From: Oopsacas minuta
Lineage: Eukaryota; Porifera; Hexactinellida; Lyssacinosida; Leucopsacidae
Assembly: GCA_024704765.1 (NCBI GenBank)
Contig: JAKMXF010000322.1
Coordinates: 62,001 to 126,000 of the forward strand
Length of the DNA: 64,000 nt
Direction of reading: 5' to 3'
Positions 31,065 through 42,336 of the stretch are shown one piece after another (within the stretch, counting starts at the first letter, position 1; every line of letters begins with the position of its first letter). The position numbers were made by a program, and so were the translations under genes. The notes beneath the pieces are model-generated. The model saw only the letters and a program-made list of their open reading frames with translations, was not told the DNA's origin and made no database searches.

Positions 31065-31780
31065 AATTAGAGCATTACAGAACTAATTAGAAAGGTGTGA
31101 ATTATGGTATGGTTGCAGTTCTATTTCTGGATAATACAAGTGGCATGCAGGCTTAGGCTACAGGTTGATTATTCATATTTTAGCACCGTTTGGAAGGTGA
31201 ACATAATATACAATCACAAACTCCCCTAACGTGCTTCTATGGCGTGTTATGTCCCAATTTTCATGGTTACCTCGATGGTATTTGGCTACACCCACCAGCG
31301 AGGGCGATTATTTAAATGGGACAACTATTCGAGGTCCATCGGTACAACAAATTATTGGGCACTCAATCAACAAAACTTTGTAAACCAAACAAACAAGCGA
31401 ATATCTTTAAGATCACAAATTTGCATTTCGAAACATAAACAGTCAAGAGAAATAATCGTGGTCGACAAACAACAAATGGCACAGAAAGACCCCTGGATAA
31501 TCACACGACACAAATCTCACGCCTGAGTAAACACGTGGCCACACAAACCACATTATTTTAAACTCAAGAAACAGAAAATTGTGTCACAAGAGCAGAGTTG
31601 ATTCAGGTGGTAACAGACACAAACCTCTAAGAATAATAATTCTATTTTGATAATTGTGTCAGATCAGCAGTTTTCTATTCAGAATATTCATTCAATAGAA
31701 ACTATAAATTCTGATATATTTGAAAACAAACAAAATATACACAATTCACACCAAACAAACAACAAATAATCCACGAGATT
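31065..31780. promoter_or_regulatory. Divergent intergenic region, NBEAL (-) / NHL-2 (+)
   Basis: 716 bp between two oppositely directed start codons. From about 31600 to 31780 the sequence is nearly identical (inverted) to 61200-61390 upstream of NHL-3, so it was copied with the gene and probably holds its promoter and 5' UTR. At 31210-31290 a short repeat (TTTTCATGGTTACCTCGATG) resembles 18835-18880 and 59820-59870. A 95-residue open frame at 31239 lacks family support and is not called. Confidence 0.55.
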
Positions 31781-33076
31781 ATGGCGACACAATTCCCAGA
31801 AACCATCGGAGTGCCACAAATGCCTGAATCACTTGCAGAGCCATTTATCGATCCCATAGAGGTACAAATACACCAATCCATCAACAAGTTGATATTCCTC
31901 CTCAATCAGAGACGGGTCCATCTCTTAGCCACGTTAAGGGACAGACGCGAAGAGATGAGAGCCGATCTGGTGGCCCGTCAGGAAATCGGGGAGGAACTTG
32001 TTGGAGCGAAGACACTATTAGAAGGCCAAATAAAGCATAACATGCTTCATTCCATGCAGCAGAGACTTGTGGGAGAGATGGAGGCTAAAGTGGCAGAACT
32101 CCACCTCAATGCACCACAAGCTCAAGAACTGAGGTTCTTGTGTAACACACAAGACCTAGAGGAACACATCTCTCGTCTGGGAGAAATTAACCAACACGAG
32201 ATTCCTCCCATCCCTCCTATGCCAGTATTTCTTCCCATTCCTCCCATCCCTCCTACGCCAGTAATACCTAACTACTCTGCATTCCAACAGCCCATTGTTG
32301 CTGTTGGGAAACAAGGATCAGTTCGTGGGGCATTTAACAATCCACGAGGTGTCACAATCGAACCTGAATCTGGACATATTTATGTGGCAGATATGAACAA
32401 CAGTCGTATCCAAATATTCTCCCAGGAAGGACACCATCTTAATATATTCGGAGATAGACACCTGAAGAGTCCATGGGGTATCCTAATCCATGAGGACAAC
32501 ATTTATGTCACAGACTTAGGACAACACAATATCTTCCTAGTCAAGCTGCCAGAACTAACAATGATAAAGCGAGTAGGTAAGAGAGGATCTGGTGGTGAAG
32601 AGTTCAAGTATCCTAGACAACCCGCCATCTCTCCTAATCTACACCTTTATGTACCAGATTGTCTCAACGACAGACTACAAATCCTGACAACTAATCTGGT
32701 ATTTAAAGACTCGCTACGACACAAAACCATGAAACGACCTGTTGATGTTAAGTTCACAAAGAGTGAAATGTTTGTGTTGAGCTGGTGTGACAATCTGTGT
32801 ATACACGTATTTACTCTCTCAGGAGAGAAGTCCCGCTCCTTACTAACCAGAGGAAGAGGAATGCAAGTTGAAGAAGCATACTTCTTCTGTTTGGACGGAT
32901 ACAATAACATTGTCATTAGTGACTACTATGCTGACAAAATCAAAGTATTCTCACCAGAAGGAGAGCTCCTACACACGATAGGACACACCAAGCCCAATGG
33001 CCTTTCAATAATCAATAATTCAAAATTAGTTTGCACTTCTGATTCAGCTAACGGCTTAAAGATACTCTCTGCTTAA
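31781..33076 (+). CDS. Coiled-coil/NHL-repeat protein 2
   Basis: 431-residue single-exon protein. Residues about 25-135 are helical coiled coil (SINKLIFLLNQRRVHLLATL). A Pro-rich linker of PPIPPMP type sits at about 145-165. From about 170 on come NHL beta-propeller blades (NNPRGVTIEPESGHIYVADM, SPWGILIHEDNIYVTDL, YNNIVISDYYADKIKVFSPE). There is no RING or B-box. Almost identical to the protein encoded at 59956-61215, which lacks a 12-residue duplication in the Pro-rich linker. TTAATAATAAACATTA after the stop probably serves as the polyadenylation region. It converges on the receptor-kinase gene about 280 bp downstream. Function unknown. Confidence 0.85.
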   Translation: MATQFPETIGVPQMPESLAEPFIDPIEVQIHQSINKLIFLLNQRRVHLLATLRDRREEMRADLVARQEIGEELVGAKTLLEGQIKHNMLHSMQQRLVGEMEAKVAELHLNAPQAQELRFLCNTQDLEEHISRLGEINQHEIPPIPPMPVFLPIPPIPPTPVIPNYSAFQQPIVAVGKQGSVRGAFNNPRGVTIEPESGHIYVADMNNSRIQIFSQEGHHLNIFGDRHLKSPWGILIHEDNIYVTDLGQHNIFLVKLPELTMIKRVGKRGSGGEEFKYPRQPAISPNLHLYVPDCLNDRLQILTTNLVFKDSLRHKTMKRPVDVKFTKSEMFVLSWCDNLCIHVFTLSGEKSRSLLTRGRGMQVEEAYFFCLDGYNNIVISDYYADKIKVFSPEGELLHTIGHTKPNGLSIINNSKLVCTSDSANGLKILSA

Positions 33077-33131
33077 CTTGTTGTGTGAATTTATTAATAA
33101 TAAACATTAGCTGGTGGAAGCTAATCTCTAG

Positions 33132-33176
33132 GACATTTTGAAGTATTCACCAAAGGTGTGAAAATATGATTAATCA
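33132..33176. repeat. Dispersed GGTGTGAAAATATGATTAATCA element
   Basis: About 44 bp: TTTTGAAGTATTCACC, then AAAGGTGTGAAAATATG, then ATTAATCA. In the opposite orientation the same extended sequence is present at 54221-54261 and 57652-57703. It lies in the spacer between the NHL-2 and receptor-kinase 3' ends. Confidence 0.7.
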
Positions 33177-33356
33177 AGCAAGGGAATCAAGTGGCTAGAG
33201 GTATATTTGTTTAATAATATAATACAAAAGGTACAGAGTAATTAGAATGCATAGAAGTTAATTAATGGAAATTTCTAAAAATCCCTAAACACGAGATCCG
33301 AGTACAAACGTCATCAAGAGACGAGTTGTTGTTTGTTTGTTTGTTTGTTTGTTTGT

Positions 33357-36300
33357 TTACACTCTGATGTGTGTCTTTCCGCTGTCTGTTAGTGAAGTTC
33401 CTGATGAAGACTTTTCTTCGCCCTAAACACGTAAACAACAACAAATAAATAAATAATTGAATATTTGCAAACAAATTCACAACAAGCAACCAATCAATGC
33501 AAATATTATAAAACACTATTTGATTGGCTAAGAGACAGCATTAGTAACTTACTAAAGTGCTAGTTCGTATAATCCTATTAATTCGTTCATGGATCTCTTG
33601 GAATACTGGTCTCTGGTCTGGGTGTGCCATCCAGGTGTCCAACATCACTAGGTACAACTCGTGGGGACATTGCTGCGGTTTTTCCATTCTGTATCCAGTT
33701 GATAAAATTGTGTATAGTTCATTGGGTTTGACACCTGGATAGGGTGTTGCTCCTATTGTCACTATCTCCCACAGTAGCACTCCATATGACCATCTATTTG
33801 GAAGATTGTTAACAGATTAAGGCAGAGTTATGTCATCCATGGTGCATATTAATAGAAATAAAGAATTACCCGAATACGGTGGAACTTTATGATATTAACT
33901 CAATCGGGATTACATTATACAACAACGGCGAATTCCCGAAAACCCTTCCACCATTTTTTCACTACAAAAATACACAAATTCCCCAACAGTAATCGGTTAA
34001 ACTGAAACTATAAACTGAAACTATGACTTGGAACTCCTTATTGTTGTATAATATAGAACGCAACATCACTAAAGTTGCATTCCAAAAAATAGTGTCCCGA
34101 TTAGATGATATCGTGTGACACAACTTACACATCACTCTTATTGGAGTAAACCTTCTCAAAATAGCATTCTGGCGCACACCACTTAATCATGACATCATCA
34201 ACTGTATCCTCTTTTCTAATTGGAGTATTTGTAGGTGTATTCCGTCTGTATTGCCCATAGTTACCTATCTTAATGAGCTTATCCTCTCCCACCATTATAT
34301 TCTTAGCGCATAGTTTTGTGTGTAACACCTATTAGACGAATAATTAAGAGTTGCAATGTTGGTACAAAATCTTGTAATTTGAATAGTAGAAGATTGTAAC
34401 AAATAAACAAACAAATAAACAAATAAACAACTTACATGTTTAGAATTCAAGAATTTCATTCCATTAGCTATTTGTATTGCAAATGAAAGTAGATCAGCTG
34501 GTGTTAGACTTGGCGCTGCATTGAAATATGGCACACGGGATGGTGACACTATATTATTCGTCACGTGGTGACCTCTTGACGCCCGTAAATAGCTCAATAA
34601 ATCTCCAAACGGTAAATATTCTGTTATGACATAAAGTGGCTCTATAAGGAAATCAACCAATGAGATTATTAGTAACATAAACAGGTGTAATTCTCTTATC
34701 AAATAATATACAGAAACACGTTATCTGATTGGATGAACTGTGTATGAAATACAGCTGTTTGGATATTATTGGTGGTTTACATTCTCAATTGAGAATTTGA
34801 TAGGACTTTCAAGACGAGTTAAAATTGTTAAAACTGTGTAAATATTCGATTACAATGACAATCAAGATTAATTCGAAGCCATTGGCTTTATATTTATGCC
34901 ACAAAAGTGGCTGGGTAATTTGGCATATGGCAGATCAGTTATTTTCTAATCAAATTTGAACTTCTTTTCACACAAACTATGACATTTGATTGAATGATTC
35001 GATTGCGGAATTTTCACCAGACACTCCATCTTCTTGTAACTGTTGCCGATTTTCCTGCTTAATAACCCATAAATACTGAGATTGTAATTTTCCTATTTCT
35101 AATTTATCGGTTAATAATAAGAATTTTCCCTCGTTTTATGAGGGAAATATAGTCAGACATTTCCCATATTTTCCCAGGCTTTAGTCAATTTCTAAAGCTA
35201 AACTTCAAGCATCTGGGAATGATGTTATACTTTTGACTTGTAGGTCGATTCCTTTGTAATCAATATATTGGTGTTTGGAAGTTAGATTTTACCTGTAGTA
35301 CATGCTCCGAGGAATCCTGTGATGTTTGGATGGCAACCAATTACTGCCATCATTTCCATCTCACTGATCAGAGTTTTGAGATCTGAATTATCCACTTTAT
35401 CTAAAGAATAATTGACGAATCAAATTCAAGCTATGCAGCAGCACTTAGCCATCAATTCCCTGCAAGTTAATTGGTCGATGTTATCAGATATTCCAACCAA
35501 TTAAAATGATCCATCCCTGTAATCTAATTGGTCGTTATCAGAAGATATTTCAACCAATTAAATTGCAACCTCCCCTGCAATTTAATTACTCGATATTATC
35601 ACTGATTCCACCAATCATTTTATAATATTTCCTACACAAAATGCTTCCGCCAACATTTCTTATAATTTACAATTCTGTCCGATCTCATATGTCTTATCAA
35701 TCAACTGACTAGCCAGAATCTGTTATGATTGAACTTAAGTCCACTAAACTGTGTCTACAAATGTGTATGTATTCATTTCAATGCTGTTTTTCCTTTGAAT
35801 ATTTTGTCATTCAAAGCTGATGACTAGCCAATTCTACCTCCGTATATGACTCCGTATATGACTCCGTATATGACTCCGTATATGACTCCGTATATGACTC
35901 CGTATATGACTCCGTATATGACTCCGTATATGACTCCGTATATGACTCCGTATATGACTCCGTATATGACTCCGTATATGACTCCGTATATGACTCCGTA
36001 TATGACTCCGTATATGACTCCGTATATGACTCCGTATATGACTCCGTATATGACTCCGTATATGACTCCGTATATGACTCCGTATATGACTCCGTATATG
36101 ACTCCGTATATGACTCCGTATATGACTCCGTATATGACTCCGTATATGACTCCGTATATGACTCCGTATATGACTCCGTATATGACTCCGTATATGACTC
36201 CGTATATGACTCCGTATATGACTCCGTATATGACTCCGTATATGACTCCGTATATGACTCCGTATATGACTCCGTATATGACTCCGTATATGACTCCGTA

Positions 36301-39300
36301 TATGACTCCGTATATGACTCCGTATATGACTCCGTATATGACTCCGTATATGACTCCGTATATGACTCCGTATATGACTCCGTATATGACTCCGTATATG
36401 ACTCCGTATATGACTCCGTATATGACTCCGTATATGACTCCGTATATGACTCTGACTCTGTATTTGACACGTTTGTGCTATCAAATTTTATTGATTTTTG
36501 ATGCACAAAAATTGTGTTTACATAAATAAAATATTTTGTTTTGCGTATTCAACATATTTACATAAATATACAATTGAAATATTCGGCGCCTAAAATTCAG
36601 CATTGTATGCATAAATACAAATTTACCCGCACAATTATACCATATTACGCGCCCAAATTTATAATTATATTACCTTTAAGTAGTTTAACTTTGGCAAACG
36701 CGCCATGTTCCAATTTTCCAGGAATGCTCTCAATAGTTGCCCTGTAGCTGATTGTAGTATTGGTCTCCTCCACTATATCTTGAAGCTCTACTCCTTCCCT
36801 TGACACTTCATAGCTGGGTGGCAGATTGGTAACTATGTAGCCATTTGGTTCATCGATGTATTTCTTCACGTTCCCTTTCTGGAATATTGTTGTTATTAAG
36901 TTTGTTTGTGTTTTAGTTACTCTGTTTGTTTGTTTGTTAGTTAGTTTATTTGTCTGTTAGTTAGATTGGTAGAATTGTAAATATTTTGCATATACGTAAC
37001 AATAGAATAAATCTGAATTACTTCATTTGTAAGCGACAACTTAATATCGCAAATAACACAAACTTGTTATTTCAAAATATTGCATTTCCATATGTTTAAC
37101 ACAATATTCAATAATCCAATTATACTCTTATCAACCAATCAAATTTGATCTTCACCCACGAGTAAAAATGATTTTCAATTCTCATAAATTAGCAATTCAT
37201 TCTTACAAAAGATATGCGAGATGGTGGCGATGTTTCAGTTGTAATCATTAGAAATTTGGTCTAAGAGACATGTCCTTGGACGTTTTTCACGTTTTGACTC
37301 TATTTCGCAGGTATTTAGTGGTTAGTTCCGTTATAATTGTATGTAAGACAACCAATCACATTATCAAGTTAACATAACAGTTTGAGTAGCCAATCAATTT
37401 ACAGGTTTATATGGCTATTTGTGAATTAAATCATTGACCAATCAAGTGCGAGGTTGCAAATTGGATTTGTGATAAGCTAACCAATCAATTTGCAGAGTTG
37501 AATAGGAAACAACCAATCAATTAATAGTATATTAACACATTTCCCTCGTAATTAATTGGCCAATTAACACCCACTAAAGTGGCACAATTACTCACCTCTG
37601 CCACATTCAAATCGTCCAATTTTTCTGACCCTTTAAAGGCATTTGCTCTGGTCCTCTTTATGTAACATCTATAACATATCAGATAGCACAGAATACTTGT
37701 TGAGCAAACCACCAGGAAAATGGCGCCTAAAACTCCCGCAATAATTGGCGCCCAATCCAAAAGATTTATAGTTCGGGTTCTATCCAATTGTAGGAGAATT
37801 GGTTCCGAATTGATTCCTCTACCGAATTGATTTGAAGCTGAGATCTGGATAATATGTAGGAATCCTATTTGGTAAAGATTTGTTAATTATACACTAATAT
37901 TATTAGAAACATAATCCCTCTTATGTGACACAATCTGCCATTTTATTACAATAGTGCAATTGTTGTTTATTGTTTTCACACCTTGTAACTCTACATACTG
38001 ATTTTTCCAAACTAGTCTTATATAATCCACCCAGGTATGGCAATAGTGGCATCCCCACCATCACTTACCAACTTGATTACGCCCGAAAATATCCAGAAAC
38101 ATTGCAAATAACGAAAATCTCCGGGAATTCTATTTCCCGCTGAATATAAAGTTAACTCCAAGTGGTTTGCAAGTATAATGTGGCACAAATGCCACTTGAA
38201 TCATTCCTTCAAGTGGCCCTGTAACAATTATTCTAACATTTACCTGAATTCAGATAAGAAAGTTCAGTTTGATTATAAAAGGTCAAATCAGCTGATAAGT
38301 CCTTCTCAATTGTCTGTACTTTCGTATTTTCTTCGCTAACAACGGTTATATTCAAATGGTATGTTGTTATTCTAAAAATAGAATTAACATAAATGTAGAC
38401 TACACATTTATTGATACTCTTAAACGCCCAATCAAATTGCTAAGTTCATGAATTAATAATATTTTCACAGTTTTTGGGTCAAAATAATTAAGGAGATGAT
38501 AAGAATGAAACTGATGGGTAAGCTATATCCAATTCCGACACAATTTACTTAACACCTTGAGTTGGGGCTATGAGGCGTCTCACTTTTAAAAGTACATATC
38601 TGGATGAGGACACAAATTCCATAGCATACCAATTGCAATACTAAGAATTGATTGTTTATCTACAGAGAGTAAACAAGTTTACTTACGGTTTTGGTGATTT
38701 GGGTTCAGTCCAATTGACAGATATCCATGTGTCGCCGAAGGTGTGAAGTGGCACGGCCATCTGCTGTGGGACTTTATCGGATAAATCCTCAAATACAATT
38801 ATTTCTCTAATCGCCTCGTCAACTGTCAAACCATTCAAACCACTTTTCAAACGACACACATAGACACCTGAATTATCTCTGGTCAAATTCTGGAATTCCA
38901 ATGACAGGTTCCCGTTGCTAAGAGACACCGTTGATCCTGGAATGTTGACTATGAGATCTCCGTTATCTTCTTGTTTATACCAGGAACCAATCACATTTGA
39001 TTGTTCCGTTATACAAGATAAAGTCAGCTGTTCTCCATAACTGAAAAAATCCTTGTTTGGAAATGTTTGTATCTCTGAAATGCCATAATTAACTGGAACT
39101 AAAGAAAACATAGTTCATATTGTTGTTTTTATGATTTATACATATGCAAACAAACCTGTAAACTCTAGCTCAAAATCAAATTCTTTTGTACCAAATTGGT
39201 TACTAGCTAACACTCTATAAAACCCGCTCAAAGTTGGAATTGGCGCTTTAATTTCTAATTCCCCGCCTACCCAGCTGAAGACGTTCCCATTGGCTGGTCC

Positions 39301-40163
39301 TTTTTCTACGAATTCTTGACCATTAGGTGTTAGTTCCAGTAATTCAAAGTTTGGTTCCGGAGTACCAGTGAAGGAGAATGGAATGCGGTATTGATTGCCT
39401 GCTGTAAATGTATTCCTTATATCAGCTGTAATTAGATTCGATGAAATTGTAGGAGGCACTATAAACAACAAACAAACAAGTAAACAAACAAGTAAACAAC
39501 ACAGACAGACAACAAACCTGCTATTGTGATAGTTGCAATATCAGATGTAAAGTGTAAAGTGGCATTAATCACTGCTCGACACACATATTCTCCAGCGTGA
39601 AAAGGTGTGATATTCTTTAATTGCAAACTACCATTTTCGTAACTAATCAGCTGTGAAAATCTCTCTGATTCTATTGTTGGGATAACTGTCAGATTGTGTT
39701 CAAATATTATGAGGGCAGATGTGTCCAAAGAGCGACAATTTAGCGACACATTTGAGCCAAGCTCCACAAACTGGCTTTGTGGATGGATTAAAAATGTGGC
39801 GCGCGACACTATAAGATAGAAATATGATTATTTGATTACTTGTTAAGAATATACAGCAAACAATAGTAAAGAGTAAACAACAAAATATTTGTAAACAAAT
39901 TCAAGACAACAAGCCTATGAAGTAACCATAAATACATATTTTTAGCACCATTTACAAATGTAACAACAACAACAACAATAATATTTGGAAACAAATGTCC
40001 AAAAGCGCTTGCATAACTTTTAGTAAAATAATTTGCCTTAACAAACAACAACAAAAACAGGCGTAACAGCTACAAAAGTAAACAAACAAACAAGTAAACA
40101 AATAAATACACAAACAAACAAACCTCCAATTAATATGCATAAAACCGTCCAAACTGGAACCAT
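33357..40163 (-). CDS. Ig/FN3 receptor tyrosine kinase-like protein, predicted pseudokinase
   Basis: Multi-exon gene. Exon 1 (40163-40124) encodes a signal peptide, MVPVWTVLCILIG. Then come three Ig-like domains (about 39809-39510, 39460-39155, 39097-38690; the second lacks the cysteine pair), an FN3 domain (38371-38244 joined to 37864), a membrane segment (IIAGVLGAIFLVVCSTSILC), and a kinase-like domain from 36882 to about 33545. Kinase motifs are FGFR-like (ISEMEMMAVIGCHPNITGFL, PLYVITEYLPFGDLLSYLR, SDV/WSYGVLLWEI), but the Gly-rich loop is EETNTT, HRDLAARN is HTKLCAKN and DFG is NYG. VAVK-type Lys is kept (KVKLLK). Exon phases agree throughout and no stop interrupts, so this is an intact pseudokinase rather than a decayed gene. 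A last exon at 33427-33357 (ending THIRV) is inferred from a GTAAGT donor; otherwise translation ends at 33541. Confidence 0.82.
35455..35630. repeat. Three diverged tandem copies of a 55-60-bp unit
   Basis: Each unit runs approximately CCTGCAAGTTAATTGGTCGA, then a TTATCAGATATT-type stretch, then CAACCAATTAAA. The three copies (starting near 35460, 35515 and 35573) have diverged. They lie in the receptor-kinase intron next to the 12-bp minisatellite and are rich in ATTGG/CCAAT. Confidence 0.6.
35838..36449. repeat. 12-bp minisatellite, 51 perfect copies
   Basis: Unit CTCCGTATATGA repeated without any mismatch over 612 bp, followed by a few degenerate units (CTCTGACTCTGTATTTGA). It lies in the intron between the exon encoding the kinase beta-3 lysine and the exon encoding helix C. 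Because 12 is a multiple of three it is open in several frames on both strands (YTES, SHIR and MTPY repeats). These are not called as genes, since the flanking exons splice together in phase across it. Confidence 0.95.
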
Positions 40164-40800
40164 AACTAATTAATGAATTATCTTTGAATAATCTATTGCA
40201 ACTCACTGAATTTATACGTGAATTTCCAATGCATATAATCAGCCAGCTATTTTCAATTGTATCTCAAGCAAGTGTGAATAATAAACACTATATACATATT
40301 GATGCTAATTAAGTTATGTATTGTGTAGCAGTGAAAGGTGTCATATGGCCTCATTGTGTCGACTTGGTGGCAGTATGGCTGGGAAGAACTTGATAGGGTT
40401 CGAAAACAATTGAATCTATAACTTTAGACAATTGGAGTTTCTAGGATTTCTAGTCGAGATTATTCTATATAGGGGTCGAAAAAGTGTCCAAATTTGACCT
40501 CAAGAGACTGTAAAATGTGTCCAATGTGTTCTGCAGCCCAAGAGGACACTATATTCTCTTTAATTGGATCAATGGGATTGCAAATTTGCACCCAGGGGGT
40601 GGTAATATGAACACAAATTGGATACAGTTATATTTTGATTTATAACCTGAATTGGAATTATTATGTATAACTATATGACCCGTCTAGACTAATTATAATC
40701 TTAGTTCCAATTGGAACCAAATATATATTACTTACAATATCATAATATAATCGCACTATGTGTATTTTGTTTTGTTTGTTGATTGCAACTTGTTTACTAT

Positions 40801-41062
40801 AATATTATCAATATCCATAGTCCAGTATATTTATCAATATCCATAGTCCAGTATATCTATCATATCCTTAGTCCAGTATATTTATCAATATCCATAGTCC
40901 AGTATATTTATCAATATCCATAGTCCAGTATATCTATCATATCCTTAGTCCAGTATATTTATCAATATCCATAGTCCAGTATATTTATCAATATCCTTAG
41001 TCCAGTATATTTATCATATCCATAGTCCAGTATATTTATCAATATCCATAGTCCAGTATACA
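40801..41062. repeat. Tandem array, about ten 25-26-bp units
   Basis: Unit approximately ATCCATAGTCCAGTATATTT followed by ATCAAT. Variants with CCTTAGTCC and with ATCAT instead of ATCAAT alternate in a semi-regular order, suggesting higher-order duplication of about three units. Related single copies lie near 2855 and 29505. Confidence 0.9.
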
Positions 41063-41474
41063 TACGCGTTAATTGAGTTCTTAATTCATTAAATTAGTTT
41101 GGTATAATCCATGGTTATTTTGGTGAAAATAATAGTGTCATATTAGCCAATCAGATTGTAGAGTATAATCCTATGTTAATAGGAAGTATGGAGATGTAAA
41201 ACTGGAATCTATTGGTCTAAATTTTTATTTAAACAACAAACAACTGCAAAAACAAACAAACAAACAACATACGTATTTATTATCAGTCTATGTTAACGAT
41301 TCATTGGATTTTTGTTGCAAATTTTCCAGTTCATAATCATGCTTAAAAGTATTAGTGTAAATGAATCATATATCTCAGCTGTCTCTGATGCTTAGTAACG
41401 TTAAAACGCGTCTGGAATGCAAGTATACAAGTGTTGTATAATGATAGAACATGAAATATATGACACCATCCTCT

Positions 41475-41580
41475 GGAAACAGGTTCTCATATATTCCTGT
41501 ATATTTATACCGGTTATAAGAGGATGTATTGCTACTCCTAGGGTGTTCTTATAACCAGTATACACTATAAATGAGTTGCC
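41475..41580. mobile_element. Relative of the pogo-like MITE at 6297
   Basis: Shares CCATCCTCTGG, GGTTCTCATA, TGTATTGCTACTCC and GGTGTTCTTATAACC with 6297-6406 and ends CAGTATACACTATA. The left terminal repeat is disrupted by an inserted TATACCGGTTATAAGAGG, so the copy is rearranged. Confidence 0.5.
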
Positions 41581-42336
41581 ACATTCCATTTAAGTTAAGT
41601 GGATAATTTTCTTGTGCCCGCTATGAATCAGCTGTAGATAAATGCTCCCATGGGAGTACCACATACCTGTGAATATCGTGTTACCATAGCCAACCCTCTC
41701 ATGATATTATTAAACTAATTAACTCAAACTGAAACCAGTTGGTTTGCTAATTGACCAAAGAGTAGTAGAACCCATCTCTCCAAACAGTCTCATATTTCCT
41801 ATTAGGTTAAATTCAAATATGTTACCTGATACTTATTAGCCAATCATTTCTACGGGTTAGCTGGTACCTTATCAGGTGTAACCGCGATAGCCAATCGGAT
41901 TGCAGGGTTGCATGAGATAAGCACATGTTATTCTCTATCAATTATTGTGGTGTTACGCATATAAATTATCTAATCATTATCTGGGGCAGAAGTTGATGGA
42001 GCATTAAGTCATTTTAGTTCCACATTATATCACTTATAGTTCCATATCATGCTGCAAATTCTAATTATATTTTGTAAACTGTAATGTAATTTGTTCATAG
42101 ATCGCAGCGCACCTAAAAACAAATATGGCGCCTAAGTGAAATGTTTCGCGCCTAAATTATTATTATGGCGCCTAAGTGAAAAGTTATCGCGCCTAAATGT
42201 TAATATTGGCGCCAATACTGAAAGTGTCAATAATTAAATTAGAGAAATAGTAAAATTGAAATTGAATAATTTATTCCAACAAATAACAATAAAAACATAA
42301 ACAACATTCAACCAATCAAATAGCCGTGTTTCAATA

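Larger units (their letters stand above)
40164..42336. other. Intergenic, receptor kinase 5' / POU 3'
   Basis: 2.2 kb between two minus-strand genes, with the receptor-kinase promoter near its left end. It holds the tandem array at 40801-41062, a pogo-like MITE relative at about 41475-41580, and at 42110-42215 a cluster of GGCGCC/GCGCGCC motifs (GGCGCCTAAGTGAAA, TTTCGCGCCTAAA). No coding sequence is supported. Confidence 0.5.

Noticed and set aside
31239-31526. 95-residue plus-strand frame upstream of NHL-2
   Set aside because: Its first part is a dispersed repeat also present at 18835 and 59820, and there is no family similarity or splice support.
35811-36529. Three long open frames (YTES, SHIR and MTPY repeats) on both strands
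   Set aside because: All are translations of the perfect 12-bp minisatellite. Flanking kinase exons splice together in phase across it and no frame has a conserved domain.
33357-40163. Calling the receptor kinase a decayed pseudogene
   Set aside because: No stop or frameshift; splice sites and phases are intact through ten or so exons, and the hydrophobic core motifs of the kinase fold are preserved. Pseudokinase is the better reading.
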